DNA of 18,433 nucleotides from an uncultured Bacilli bacterium (GCA_934132915.1 CAKPAK010000028.1:1-18433), one strand, 5' to 3'. Numbered from the stretch's first letter, positions 7,451-14,981 are shown. The notes: generated by a model not told the origin, from the letters alone. Numbers and translations are program-made.

Positions 7451-7803
7451 AAAGTCAAATAAAAGGAAGTATTTTCTTCCTATTTCTTTTGCTTTTTTGC
7501 CAAATGAAAAAAATATATCTCCCTTGTTTATTTCATAAGTTCACCAATTTGTATTGTCCAGGGTGCGGAATAACGAGAATGTTTCTCTCCCTTTTAAAAT
7601 TAGATTTTTACCAAGCATTCCGCTATAACCCTTTAGTATTTCTTCTCCTTGTTTTCTTTATTCCTGTAAAAATACTTATAAAGAATATTCCTAAAAAAGA
7701 TAAAAATTATGCCAGTTATTTTCTTGTTTTTGTTGTCGTGCTTTATGGTGTACTAAGAAATACGAGTATGTTTTCTTATTTAAAACCAACGATAATTCAT
7801 TAG
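7447..7803 (+). CDS. DUF2752 membrane protein
   Basis: This 118-residue protein carries the DUF2752 signature CPGCGITRMFLSLLKLDFYQAFRYNP in its first half, between hydrophobic segments (about 7-19, 62-77 and 88-104). The conserved CPGCGxTR motif suggests a metal- or redox-active site close to the membrane. No biochemical role is known to me. There is no separate ribosome site, and the start lies in the ATGA overlap with the preceding DUF4234 gene, so translation is coupled. Similar DUF2752 genes are often found next to small multi-pass proteins of the DUF4234/CD225 kind, which fits this pair. Confidence 0.88.
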   Translation: MKSQIKGSIFFLFLLLFCQMKKIYLPCLFHKFTNLYCPGCGITRMFLSLLKLDFYQAFRYNPLVFLLLVFFIPVKILIKNIPKKDKNYASYFLVFVVVLYGVLRNTSMFSYLKPTIIH

Positions 7804-7835
7804 TTTAAGCCTAACTTTAGACTTAAACTTTTTAT
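7802..7835 (+). terminator. Intrinsic terminator of the DUF4234-DUF2752 operon
   Basis: AGTTTAAG (7802-7809) pairs with CTTAAACT (7822-7829), with additional CTAA/TTAG pairing inside, followed by a T-run. The stem starts in the stop codon of the DUF2752 gene. Confidence 0.85.
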
Positions 7836-7848
7836 TTAAAAAAATGAC

Positions 7849-7877
7849 TTGTCAGTATTTTTTACATATGTTAAGAT
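7849..7877 (+). promoter_or_regulatory. Promoter of ruvB
   Basis: TTGTCA (7849-7854) and TAAGAT (7872-7877) are 17 bases apart. AAGGATGTGA at 7911-7920 is the ribosome site for ruvB. Confidence 0.6.
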
Positions 7878-7927
7878 AGAGAAGTAACGAAAAGATAAAG
7901 AAAAAACAAAAAGGATGTGAACACAAA

Positions 7928-8920
7928 ATGGATGAAAGAATTATTACCAGTGATTTATTAAAAGAAGATTCTGATGAGATGACGATTCGTCCCCAAAGCT
8001 TAAAAGAATACATTGGACAAACGGATGTCAAAGAAAATATGAATATTTTTATCAAAAGTGCTCTTATCAGAAAAAAACCACTTGACCACGTTTTATTATA
8101 TGGCCCTCCCGGTCTTGGGAAAACAACGCTCGCTTATATCATCGCAAACGAACTTGGAAGTAATGTCAAAACCGCCAGTGGCCCTTCCATTGAAAAAAGC
8201 GGAGATTTAGCCGCCATTCTTTCTACATTAGAAGAAAACGATGTCTTATTTATTGATGAAATTCACCGGATTCCTCGATTTATTGAAGAAATATTATATC
8301 CTGCAATGGAAGATTTTTGTCTAGATATTGTTGTAGGTAGCGAAGGATCAACTAGAAATATCAGAATTAACCTTCCACCATTTACCTTAGTTGGTGCAAC
8401 AACCAGAGCCGGAGATTTATCCGCTCCCTTAAGAGACCGTTTCGGCATCATTGCTAAATTAAACTATTACACCGAAGAAGAATTATACAATATTGTAAAA
8501 AGAACATCACGTGTTTTAAAGATGGAAATCGAAGACGATGCGGCCTTAGAACTTGCTAAAAGAAGTCGTGGAACCCCTCGTGTTGCCAATCGCTTATTTA
8601 AAAGGGTAAGAGATTTTGCTCTAGTAGCAGGAAGTAACACCATAACACTAGAAATTATCAAAGATGCGCTAAAAAGATTAAAAGTAGATGGCCTAGGACT
8701 AGATGATACCGATTACCACTTACTCATTTCTATCATTGAACGCTTTAACGGAGGACCAGTTGGTCTCGATGCCTTAGCCTCATCCATCGGCGAAGAATCT
8801 TCTACGATTGAAGACGTATATGAGCCTTATCTTTTACAAATAGGCCTCCTAAAAAGAACCTCCCGTGGAAGAATGGTAACAGACTTAGCTTATCATCACT
8901 TAAATATTGAGAAAAAATAA
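7928..8920 (+). CDS. ruvB: Holliday junction branch-migration ATPase RuvB
   Basis: The 330-residue AAA+ protein has Walker A GPPGLGKT (residues 59-66), Walker B LFIDEIHR (107-114), sensor 1 GATTRAG (156-162) and the arginine-finger region LRDRFG (168-173). It ends in a winged-helix domain that includes [20 protein letters not shown]. As a hexameric ring with RuvA it drives branch migration of Holliday junctions during recombination and replication repair. Length and order are normal for the family. It has its own promoter and terminator. RuvA and a resolvase, often adjacent, are not in the window. Confidence 0.98.
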   Translation: MDERIITSDLLKEDSDEMTIRPQSLKEYIGQTDVKENMNIFIKSALIRKKPLDHVLLYGPPGLGKTTLAYIIANELGSNVKTASGPSIEKSGDLAAILSTLEENDVLFIDEIHRIPRFIEEILYPAMEDFCLDIVVGSEGSTRNIRINLPPFTLVGATTRAGDLSAPLRDRFGIIAKLNYYTEEELYNIVKRTSRVLKMEIEDDAALELAKRSRGTPRVANRLFKRVRDFALVAGSNTITLEIIKDALKRLKVDGLGLDDTDYHLLISIIERFNGGPVGLDALASSIGEESSTIEDVYEPYLLQIGLLKRTSRGRMVTDLAYHHLNIEKK

Positions 8921-8930
8921 ATTGACACTT

Positions 8931-8974
8931 AAAATACTTAACTTTAAGCTCGATGCAAGATAAGTATTTTTTTT
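8931..8974 (+). terminator. Intrinsic terminator of ruvB
   Basis: AAAATACTTA (8931-8940) pairs perfectly with TAAGTATTTT (8961-8970). Three more pairs (CTT/AAG) are possible inside the loop, and T continues to 8974. Confidence 0.85.
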
Positions 8975-9018
8975 CTAAAAACAAATTCCATTGCTTATCA
9001 TTTTTTAGCACATTATAA

Positions 9019-9047
9019 TTGAAAAAGAATCAAACTTTTGTTATAAT
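9019..9047 (+). promoter_or_regulatory. Promoter of the DUF1292/coiled-coil operon
   Basis: TTGAAA (9019-9024) and TATAAT (9042-9047) are separated by exactly 17 bases. No terminator is visible before 11714, so it should drive the genes at 9112, 9364 and 9632. Confidence 0.8.
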
Positions 9048-9073
9048 CAAACTATGAATAGGAGAGTAGAAAT

Positions 9074-9121
9074 ATGAGAAAAGTAATAATAAATAGAAAA
9101 TGGAGAATTATATGGATTTAG
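9074..9121 (+). CDS. Possible 15-codon upstream ORF
   Basis: An ATG at 9074 follows AGGAGAG with good spacing and encodes MRKVIINRKWRIIWI, ending at TAG 9119-9121. It overlaps the start of the DUF1292 gene in another frame. It may be a leader peptide that couples ribosomes to the next start, or chance. Only the ribosome site supports it. Confidence 0.3.
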   Translation: MRKVIINRKWRIIWI

Positions 9122-9363
9122 ATTTTAATAGAAATTTTACAATTCAACTAGAAGATGGTTCTTCGATTACAGCAAGTATAATTGTAAATTTTGAATATGG
9201 CGAAAACAAATACTGTATTTATAGTATGAATGGACAAGATGAAGTGAACATCTATTGTGCCAAAAATATTGATGGCCAACTAATCAAAATCATCAACAGT
9301 GAAGAGCAAGCATTCGTTAGTACTGTAGTAAATAAAATTGTAGAGGCAATAAAAGAAAGGTAA
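9112..9363 (+). CDS. DUF1292-like small acidic protein
   Basis: I prefer the ATG at 9112 (83 residues) because TGGAGAA lies 6 bases before it. The in-frame ATG at 9100 is the alternative (87 residues). The fold signature is that of DUF1292/YrzB: FTIQLEDGSSITASIIVNFEYGENKYCIYSM, meaning a beta-strand, 'DGS/DGN' turn, a second strand and then 'F..G..KY.IY', followed by an acidic strand and a C-terminal helix. The family's function is unknown. It is the first gene of a three-gene operon, and its stop codon directly abuts the next DUF1292-like gene, which suggests tandem paralogues that may form a heteromer. Confidence 0.72.
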   Translation: MDLDFNRNFTIQLEDGSSITASIIVNFEYGENKYCIYSMNGQDEVNIYCAKNIDGQLIKIINSEEQAFVSTVVNKIVEAIKER

Positions 9364-9621
9364 ATGGATATGGAGAGTAATATTAAATTAAGGGATGAGT
9401 TTGGAAATCAAGTGGAAGGAAAAATACTTAACATTATTGAAATAGATGATATAGAATATTTATTATATTCTGTTAGTGTTAACGATGACGAGGATGCAAT
9501 ATATGCAAAGAAAATTATTAAAAATGCTACTGGAGAAGATGATTTGGTAGACATCAGTGACTTAAATGAAAAAAATAAAGTTTTTGACATTGTGAGAGAA
9601 TATATCAATAGTGTAGAGTAG
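9364..9621 (+). CDS. Second DUF1292-like small acidic protein
   Basis: 85 residues. The ATG at 9364 directly follows the TAA of the previous gene. The ATG at 9370 has better spacing (9 bases) from the AGAAAGG ribosome site, so the true start may be two codons downstream. The sequence follows the DUF1292 pattern (IKLRDEFGNQVEGKILNIIEIDDIEYLLYSVSV, then an acidic strand and AIYAKKI), and is collinear with the preceding protein, so it is a probable tandem duplicate that has diverged widely. The C-terminus is a helix ending INSVE. Function is unknown. Its position between a paralogue and a membrane-anchored coiled-coil protein suggests all three act together. Confidence 0.75.
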   Translation: MDMESNIKLRDEFGNQVEGKILNIIEIDDIEYLLYSVSVNDDEDAIYAKKIIKNATGEDDLVDISDLNEKNKVFDIVREYINSVE

Positions 9622-9631
9622 GTGATGGCAA

Positions 9632-11683
9632 GTGAATATCAATAACGAAGTATTAATCAATGCGTTCAAAGAAGAAATGATTCGTTCGAATAATAGTTCA
9701 AAATGGTGGAATGATCATTTATCAGAACAAATCACCAGTTTATTTGGTAGTAGTATGGAGTCCAGCGTGAAAGATGCCATATATAGTAGTGCCAAAGCAT
9801 TTATTGATAGTGGTGCTCTAGCAACAAGTCAATACTTTTACGCAACAAAAGAATTAAATGAAAAAAAAGAAATTTTTGCATCAGCGACTTTAATGGAAAA
9901 AAGAAACATTTGGAATCAGGTAAATAAAGAAGATAAAGACTCTTTGCTTAACAATAACAAGCACCTTGGAATCAAAGATATATATGAAATACTAACAATG
10001 AGTGAGTTTCCATATGAAGGAAAAAAAGAAGTCGCCAATTTATTAGCAGTGGAAAAAATAAGAGACTTAAAGGAAAACTATCCTGATTTAGATGAGTTAT
10101 TAAAATCATGGCTTGGAGAAAAATATAACCAAATATTCGGCCCCGCTACCACCAAAAACGAAGAACACCAGCCTCTTCAAGATGCTAGCACCAGTACGAT
10201 TATAGAAAATAATAGTAAAAACATCAGTACTAGTACTGTAGAAAATAATACAAAGAATAATAATACATTATTAACCAACTATCAAAATGCAACAAATAAA
10301 ATGATATTTTTTAATAGCATCGCTAATATGCAAGAAAAACAAGAATTGTTTAATAAACTAGATGAAAAAGAAAAAAGATTCTTAATCAATGATAAAAATC
10401 TATCTTTTTTAAAGTCATTTTATCATAATGCTCAAAATAAAGAAAAATTATTAGATTTAATGAATCAAAATACCCTTCAAACACTCTATAACATATCAGG
10501 GATTGATGATAAAGAGTTCATTTCTAATCATTTATATCAAAAAGAACAAGAGTCTAAGGATCAAATTCAGCAGAATTTAAATCATATCAAAAAAGAAACC
10601 CAAAATATAGAGAATTATCATCAAGCCATCGATAAATCTAGAGAGAGAATAAGCAACTTAAAAAATGATAAAAAAGAAATCAAACTGAAGATAAAAAATA
10701 GCAAGGTGATAATAAAACAATTAGAAAAAAGAAAAGAAAAACTAGAAAAGAAATTAACAAACGCCATCTTAAAGAAAGAGAGTAGAATTGCCTTTATTTC
10801 GAAAAAACGATTAGAAAAAATTAAACGTCTTTCAAATGAGATGAATTTAATGAATGGAAGAATAAGGAATAACCAAGATGGATTAAGAAATATTGAAGAA
10901 CAGTTAAAAACTGTTGAAACAAAAATGAACCAAGAAAAAAACAATATCCAAGAAAATAAAAATAATATTTCTAAGGCAACAAGGAAAGTTCAAGATTATG
11001 CCCAAAAAATGTATAATAGCAGAGTCCAGATAAAAGATTTATCTTCTTTTCATAAAGAATTAGTGGGCAAAAAAACATACAATCATAATAAAAATAATAA
11101 AGTGATGACCGTCAACAAGGCAAAAACCAATGCCCTATCCAATAGACAAAGCACGACGGCCTTTGATACTTTCAAACAAGCTAATCACGCAGACATAAAT
11201 CGTATCAACCCCAATAGCAGAAAGGATTCCGATTTCAATCATCAAACCCAAGATCATTTAAAAGAAAATTCGCTAAATGAACAAATGGTATCTCGTCCTG
11301 AACAGAAAAAAAACGTCACACCCGATCCTGCGATGAAAACTTCAAAAGTCGCGCAAAATCAAAAAAAACTTGAAAGTGCTTTCAATGAAATGGGCATAAC
11401 CTATCATCCCGAAGAATTCGTTTCCAATACCCAAAATGCCTCATATCTACCACCAGATAAAATTACATCAATGACCTATAATCAAGCCAAAATGATGCAA
11501 TTATACTTTGAAGCACAATATGCAAAAAAAATGGTCGAAATTGCAAAAATGCAACAAGAGATGGCAATGGGCGGAAGAACAAAAACATTATCCAAAGCTG
11601 GCTTTTCCGACATTTTAATTCTACTATTATCGTTAGCCATTCTTTCTCTCGTTGGTGCAATAATGTTACTCATTTTTAAATAA
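9632..11683 (+). CDS. Coiled-coil protein with C-terminal membrane anchor, unknown function
   Basis: The frame starts at a GTG (9632) with AGGTGA 6 bases upstream. No ATG in frame lies near, so the start seems sound. The 683 residues divide as follows. Residues 1-170 are a helical, Trp-containing domain. Residues 171-215 are an Asn/Ser/Thr-rich linker. Residues 220-290 are a second helical block. Residues 303-465 are a strongly charged coiled coil (Lys/Glu/Asn). Residues 480-570 are a polar, probably disordered stretch. Residues 570-650 are a Met/Gln-rich helical segment. Residues 659-682 are a single hydrophobic helix (ILILLLSLAILSLVGAIMLLIF) ending in Lys. With no signal peptide this predicts a tail-anchored protein with a large cytoplasmic part. 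Residues 79-112 and 223-257 resemble each other. I do not recognise the family. Confidence 0.85.
   Translation: MNINNEVLINAFKEEMIRSNNSSKWWNDHLSEQITSLFGSSMESSVKDAIYSSAKAFIDSGALATSQYFYATKELNEKKEIFASATLMEKRNIWNQVNKEDKDSLLNNNKHLGIKDIYEILTMSEFPYEGKKEVANLLAVEKIRDLKENYPDLDELLKSWLGEKYNQIFGPATTKNEEHQPLQDASTSTIIENNSKNISTSTVENNTKNNNTLLTNYQNATNKMIFFNSIANMQEKQELFNKLDEKEKRFLINDKNLSFLKSFYHNAQNKEKLLDLMNQNTLQTLYNISGIDDKEFISNHLYQKEQESKDQIQQNLNHIKKETQNIENYHQAIDKSRERISNLKNDKKEIKLKIKNSKVIIKQLEKRKEKLEKKLTNAILKKESRIAFISKKRLEKIKRLSNEMNLMNGRIRNNQDGLRNIEEQLKTVETKMNQEKNNIQENKNNISKATRKVQDYAQKMYNSRVQIKDLSSFHKELVGKKTYNHNKNNKVMTVNKAKTNALSNRQSTTAFDTFKQANHADINRINPNSRKDSDFNHQTQDHLKENSLNEQMVSRPEQKKNVTPDPAMKTSKVAQNQKKLESAFNEMGITYHPEEFVSNTQNASYLPPDKITSMTYNQAKMMQLYFEAQYAKKMVEIAKMQQEMAMGGRTKTLSKAGFSDILILLLSLAILSLVGAIMLLIFK
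9866..9967 (+). repeat. Internal protein repeat, copy 1 (copy 2 at 10298-10402)
   Basis: Residues 79-112 and 223-257 of the coiled-coil protein share a pattern: K-x-IF, then M-x-EK, then a hydrophobic residue and N-[QK], then K-x(2)-K and LLNNN/LINDK, then L. It appears only at the protein level; the DNA has diverged. It suggests an old duplication of a helical module. Confidence 0.5.
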
Positions 11684-11713
11684 TTCTCCTTTAATCAATC
11701 GAGCCAATGCTTC

Positions 11714-11767
11714 TTTAGAAAAATACTGAACAAATACTGAAGTAAAAGATCAGTATTTTTTTCTAAA
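11714..11767. terminator. Terminator with two alternative left arms
   Basis: AAATACTGA at 11732-11740 pairs with TCAGTATTT at 11750-11758, followed by T. A second copy of AAATACTGA (11721-11729), extended by TTTAGAA, can pair with the same right arm plus its 3' extension (TTCTAAA to 11767). The second fold works on either strand. It ends the operon of the coiled-coil protein. Confidence 0.85.
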
Positions 11768-11780
11768 ATGAAGTGATCGG

Positions 11781-11809
11781 TTGTTATTTTAAAGAATATA
11801 TTATATAAT
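11781..11809 (+). promoter_or_regulatory. Promoter of the SPFH/zinc-ribbon operon
   Basis: TTGTTA (11781-11786) and TATAAT (11804-11809) are separated by 17 bases, followed by AAGGAAGGTGA before the ATG at 11831. Confidence 0.75.
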
Positions 11810-11830
11810 TAAGATAAGGAAGGTGAAAAT

Positions 11831-12955
11831 ATGGGCTTAATTAAAGCAACAACTAGTTCTATTTCACAAGGACTAGGAGACCAATTCAAGGAATTTATTG
11901 TCTGTCCTGAAACGGCAGATAATGTTTTAATTCAAAAAGGAATGGTTAAACATGGAAAGGGAAACAAAAACCCCAGTGAAGGAATCATCACGAAAGGCAG
12001 CCAAATCGTGGTTCCCTCAGGGATGGCAATGATGATTGTCGATAATGGAGAAATTACAGAATTTTCTGCTGAACCAGGAACTTTTACTTATGATAAGAGT
12101 ACTGAACCAACTGTTTTTGAAGGCGGTTTCTTTAAAGGAATAGGCGAAACCATCAAAACAATCGGCAGGCGAATTACCTACGGTGGGCAACCCGCACACG
12201 ATCAAAGAGTGTATTATGTCAATACCAAAGTCATTACAGGAAATAAATTTGGTAGTCCACAACCGAAAAAAATCACGGATGAAAAATATGGCATTTTAGA
12301 AGTAACATTCTTTGGAGAATATGCTTTTAAAGTAGAAGATCCCGTTAAATTAGTTGCCTCAGTAATCGGCGCAAATGCTAAGGATACCATTACTTACGAA
12401 GAAGTGGTTGGCGATCAACTAAAGACGAAATTTGTCGAAAAAGTAACTTATGCAATTTCTAACGTCATGAGAAATAAAAAAGTATCTTTTGGAGATATGG
12501 GCTTATATGGTAGCGATATTTCGGAAGAAATGAATACTTGTCTAAACGATTCATGGAAAGAAAAATATGGCTTAATCATCACTGACGTTGCCATGGGAGA
12601 CATCAACTTAACCGATGAATCAATGAAGCGAGTATCCCGCATTGATGATGCCAAAATCTTCTCTGATGCTTCTATGCAATCAGGCCTAATGGCTAGTGCT
12701 TCTGCTGAGGCGATGACTAAAGCCGCATCTAATAGTGCCGGATCCATGGCTGGTTTTATGGGAATGGCAATGGCCAATCAAACAGGAGCAACCATGATGG
12801 GAGCCGTAAATCAAAATTTAAATCAAAATAACACTACTTCTGCTAATTCTACTAACGGTGAAGAAACTTCTTCCGAACACCCAAAATTTTGTAGCAATTG
12901 TGGTGCCAAATTAACCGGAAAATTCTGTAGCAATTGTGGAGCAAAAGCAGAATGA
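11831..12955 (+). CDS. SPFH-domain protein with C-terminal zinc ribbon, YdjI-like
   Basis: This 374-residue protein matches the bacterial SPFH subfamily typified by Bacillus YdjI ('virion core protein' annotation). It has an N-terminal MGLIKA...GLGDQFKEFIVCP, the strand pattern KGSQIVVPSGMAMMIVDNGEI (about 55-75), FGEYAFKVEDP (161-171) and the helix that ends the SPFH fold near 275. An Ala/Gly/Met-rich stretch (285-325), a polar linker and a double CxxC zinc ribbon (C354, C357, C366, C369) follow. SPFH proteins form oligomeric membrane scaffolds. B. subtilis YdjI works with YdjG/YdjH and PspA at the membrane. Here it leads an operon with two Tim44-like zinc-ribbon proteins, the first coupled through an ATGA overlap. 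There is no membrane segment, so membrane contact probably comes through partners. Confidence 0.92.
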   Translation: MGLIKATTSSISQGLGDQFKEFIVCPETADNVLIQKGMVKHGKGNKNPSEGIITKGSQIVVPSGMAMMIVDNGEITEFSAEPGTFTYDKSTEPTVFEGGFFKGIGETIKTIGRRITYGGQPAHDQRVYYVNTKVITGNKFGSPQPKKITDEKYGILEVTFFGEYAFKVEDPVKLVASVIGANAKDTITYEEVVGDQLKTKFVEKVTYAISNVMRNKKVSFGDMGLYGSDISEEMNTCLNDSWKEKYGLIITDVAMGDINLTDESMKRVSRIDDAKIFSDASMQSGLMASASAEAMTKAASNSAGSMAGFMGMAMANQTGATMMGAVNQNLNQNNTTSANSTNGEETSSEHPKFCSNCGAKLTGKFCSNCGAKAE

Positions 12956-13485
12956 ACGAAATTTTAAAATATGATGCAGACTTCTCGGAGAGTAAGTTTA
13001 TTACTTATGTCAATAATGTTTTCATTCAAATTTATACCGCATTAATGACAAAAGAAATTGAAAATATCAAACATTTTGTGACCGATAGCCTCTACCAGAT
13101 GCTAGAAAATAAAGTGATAGACTTAAAAAGTCAAGGTTTAATTCAAATGTATGACGAATTAAATGTTGCCAGTACTGATATTTTAAGTTATCAAGTAAAA
13201 GACAATCAAATGATAATTCAAGTAAGAATTTTGTCAAGATACCTAGATTATATAATGGATGAAAATGGCAATTACATAAGAGGAAATCAAGAATCCAGAG
13301 TAAGTAAAAATAACGATTTAACCTTGATAAAAAAAATTGATTTCCAAAAAGTGGGAACAGTAAACAAATGCCCAGGTTGTGGCGCTTCAATTGATGTAAA
13401 CAAAACGGGACTTTGCCCATACTGTGGTACAACTTATAATCAAGAAGATAAAAATTGGATAGTATCTTCCATGAAAACGGAGTAG
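12952..13485 (+). CDS. Tim44-like zinc-ribbon protein without membrane segment
   Basis: I place the start at the ATG of the ATGA overlap with the SPFH gene (12952, 177 residues). The frame extends to an ATG at 12934, but that would overlap the SPFH zinc ribbon more deeply. Residues 12-130 have the fold pattern of Tim44-like domains (FITYVNNVFIQIYTALMTKEIENIKHFVTDSLYQML). The C-terminus is a CPGCG...CPYCG zinc ribbon with C140, C143, C155 and C158. It is a paralogue of the next gene, sharing the LYxxx..., GNYIRGN/GKTLRGN and CPYCG blocks, but lacks its signal and membrane region. It is therefore predicted to be cytoplasmic, held by partners. Its biochemical role is unknown. Confidence 0.85.
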   Translation: MNEILKYDADFSESKFITYVNNVFIQIYTALMTKEIENIKHFVTDSLYQMLENKVIDLKSQGLIQMYDELNVASTDILSYQVKDNQMIIQVRILSRYLDYIMDENGNYIRGNQESRVSKNNDLTLIKKIDFQKVGTVNKCPGCGASIDVNKTGLCPYCGTTYNQEDKNWIVSSMKTE

Positions 13486-13489
13486 AAAA

Positions 13490-14365
13490 ATGAAAAAAAG
13501 GGAAAAAATAATCTTTATCATTCTTATCTTTTTATGCCTTCTTTTTCCAATTCGGACATTATTTGCGGATTCCGGTTGGGATGGTGGCTATGACGGAGGT
13601 TCTTCTGACTGGGGAAGCTCAAGCTCTGATTGGAGCAGTTCCGATTGGAGCAGTTCCGATTGGAGTAGTTCAGGAGGCAGTTATTCAGGGGATTCCTTAG
13701 ACCCACTAGCCATTGCCATAGCCATTGCTGTTATCGCTTTGGTATTTATCATTACCACGAAAACAAGTTCTAGAACGATGGTAGCAAGTACAACCTTAGG
13801 AAAATTAAATCCTTACAACAAAGATAAACTAAAAGAATTTTTACCAGATTTCGATGAAGAACAGTTCAAAGAAAAGGCTTATGAATTATATAAAAATATT
13901 CAAGTTGCCTGGATGAACTTTGACAATGAAACCTTAAAAAGATGTGTAACCGATGAACTGTACAATACTTATTCAGCACAACTTTCAACATTAAAGGTAA
14001 AAAATCAACAAAACATCATGAAAGATTTTAAATTATTAAATGCCAATATGATTGGTATGGAAACCCAAGAAAAAGTAATTGCTCTAACCCTTAAAATGAA
14101 AGTAGAGTGCTATGATTATGTTGTTTCAAAAGAAGGAAAAACCTTGCGAGGAAATGATAAACAAAAAGTAATCTATGAATATGCGATGACCTTTAATAAA
14201 GGAATTAGCGATAAACCAAATAAGTGTCCTAATTGTAATGCCCCACTTGAGAATGTTAATTCTAGTAAATGCCCTTATTGTGGCTCTAATATTATTAATG
14301 ATTCTTACGATTGGGTACTTGCAAAAAAACAGGTTTTATCCCAAACCATTAACAACAAAAAATAA
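13490..14365 (+). CDS. Membrane-anchored Tim44-like zinc-ribbon protein
   Basis: The 291-residue protein has these regions in order. An N-terminal signal-like hydrophobic segment (7-25, ending near FADS) comes first, then a Ser/Asp/Trp/Gly-rich tract (27-68) with DWSSS repeats. A membrane helix (72-90, PLAIAIAIAVIALVFIITT) follows, then a Tim44-like domain (118-240, including FKEKAYELYKNIQVAWMNFD and TDELYNTY). A zinc ribbon (CPNCN 246-250, CPYCG 261-265) completes it. NCBI-type annotation of such proteins is 'zinc-ribbon domain-containing transport protein'. The extracellular tract would be the repeat region and the Tim44/zinc part would be cytoplasmic. It starts 4 bases after the previous stop, with CGGAG as ribosome site. 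Probable partner of the SPFH protein; no transport activity should be assumed. Confidence 0.9.
   Translation: MKKREKIIFIILIFLCLLFPIRTLFADSGWDGGYDGGSSDWGSSSSDWSSSDWSSSDWSSSGGSYSGDSLDPLAIAIAIAVIALVFIITTKTSSRTMVASTTLGKLNPYNKDKLKEFLPDFDEEQFKEKAYELYKNIQVAWMNFDNETLKRCVTDELYNTYSAQLSTLKVKNQQNIMKDFKLLNANMIGMETQEKVIALTLKMKVECYDYVVSKEGKTLRGNDKQKVIYEYAMTFNKGISDKPNKCPNCNAPLENVNSSKCPYCGSNIINDSYDWVLAKKQVLSQTINNKK
13628..13672 (+). repeat. 15-bp tandem repeat encoding DWSSS
   Basis: Three tandem 15-base units start at 13628, 13643 and 13658. The first two are identical (GATTGGAGCAGTTCC) and the third has two changes. They encode DWSSS in the extracellular tract of the membrane-anchored protein. Because 15 is a multiple of 3, copy-number change would alter length without breaking the frame. 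Confidence 0.9.
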
Positions 14366-14405
14366 AAAAATGAGAGTAGATCCTTATTCATCTATTCTCA
14401 TTTTT
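14366..14405. terminator. Bidirectional terminator between convergent genes
   Basis: AAAAA-TGAGAGTAGAT (14366-14381) pairs with ATCTATTCTCA-TTTTT (14390-14405), one G-T pair, 8-base loop. T-runs lie on both strands. It overlaps the end of the GNAT gene coming from the right. Confidence 0.92.
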
Positions 14406-14981
14406 ATCTTGCCTTTGAATCATTCTATTTTTAAGTATTTTCACCAATCTTTTCTGTAATTTTTGTTCTAAGTTCTCCTCATTATTCTTTGCCATCACGC
14501 CATTAAAACATAATTCTTGTCCCCTGTTCGGGCATCCTAAAACGACGTCTGTTAATTTCCAATCATATTTGTAAATCATTGGCCTAAACATTTCTAATTT
14601 ATAATCAACGAAAGTGATAAACGGCTGGGTAGTTCCTAACCATTGCATGGCTTCTTCTACCATTGCTGTTCCTATCCCAAGTGAGCGATATTGACGAGAA
14701 ACATACAATGTACATAGTTTCTGTTCTTCTGCTTCCTTTTTTAAACAAGCCATTGCAATAATTTCCTGTTCATCTTTTGGGTTTCTAACAAATAATATAT
14801 TTCGACGATTTCCATATATTGTTTCAGGCAATTGCTTAGTAAAATACCATTCTTTATATTGGGGATAATCTTCAACAATAAAATTGGTTATCATATAAAT
14901 TTTAGTCGCGAATTGCATCAATTCTTCTTCTGTAATATGTCCTATATAATTTTTTAAACTTTCAATTTTAATATCATCCAT
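14388..14981 (-). CDS. GNAT-family N-acetyltransferase
   Basis: The 197-residue protein contains the GNAT core. Strand beta4 (EIIAMACLKKEAEEQKLCTLYV) leads into the acetyl-CoA pyrophosphate loop QYRSLGIGTAMVEEAM (residues 97-112), followed by ITFVDYKLEMFRPMIYKYDWKLTD. The N-terminal 60 residues are an extra helical part, and the basic C-terminus (from about 165) is unusual. The substrate cannot be predicted. The minus-strand ribosome site AAAGGAG lies close before the start and a consensus minus-strand promoter (15010-15038) precedes it. The stop lies in a bidirectional terminator shared with the SPFH operon. Confidence 0.88.
   Translation of the reverse strand: MDDIKIESLKNYIGHITEEELMQFATKIYMITNFIVEDYPQYKEWYFTKQLPETIYGNRRNILFVRNPKDEQEIIAMACLKKEAEEQKLCTLYVSRQYRSLGIGTAMVEEAMQWLGTTQPFITFVDYKLEMFRPMIYKYDWKLTDVVLGCPNRGQELCFNGVMAKNNEENLEQKLQKRLVKILKNRMIQRQDKNENR

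Noticed and set aside
10621..10944. Minus-strand open frame opposite the coiled-coil region
   Set aside because: It is the hydrophobic mirror of Lys/Glu-rich codons (AAA/GAA read as TTT/TTC). It has no ribosome site.
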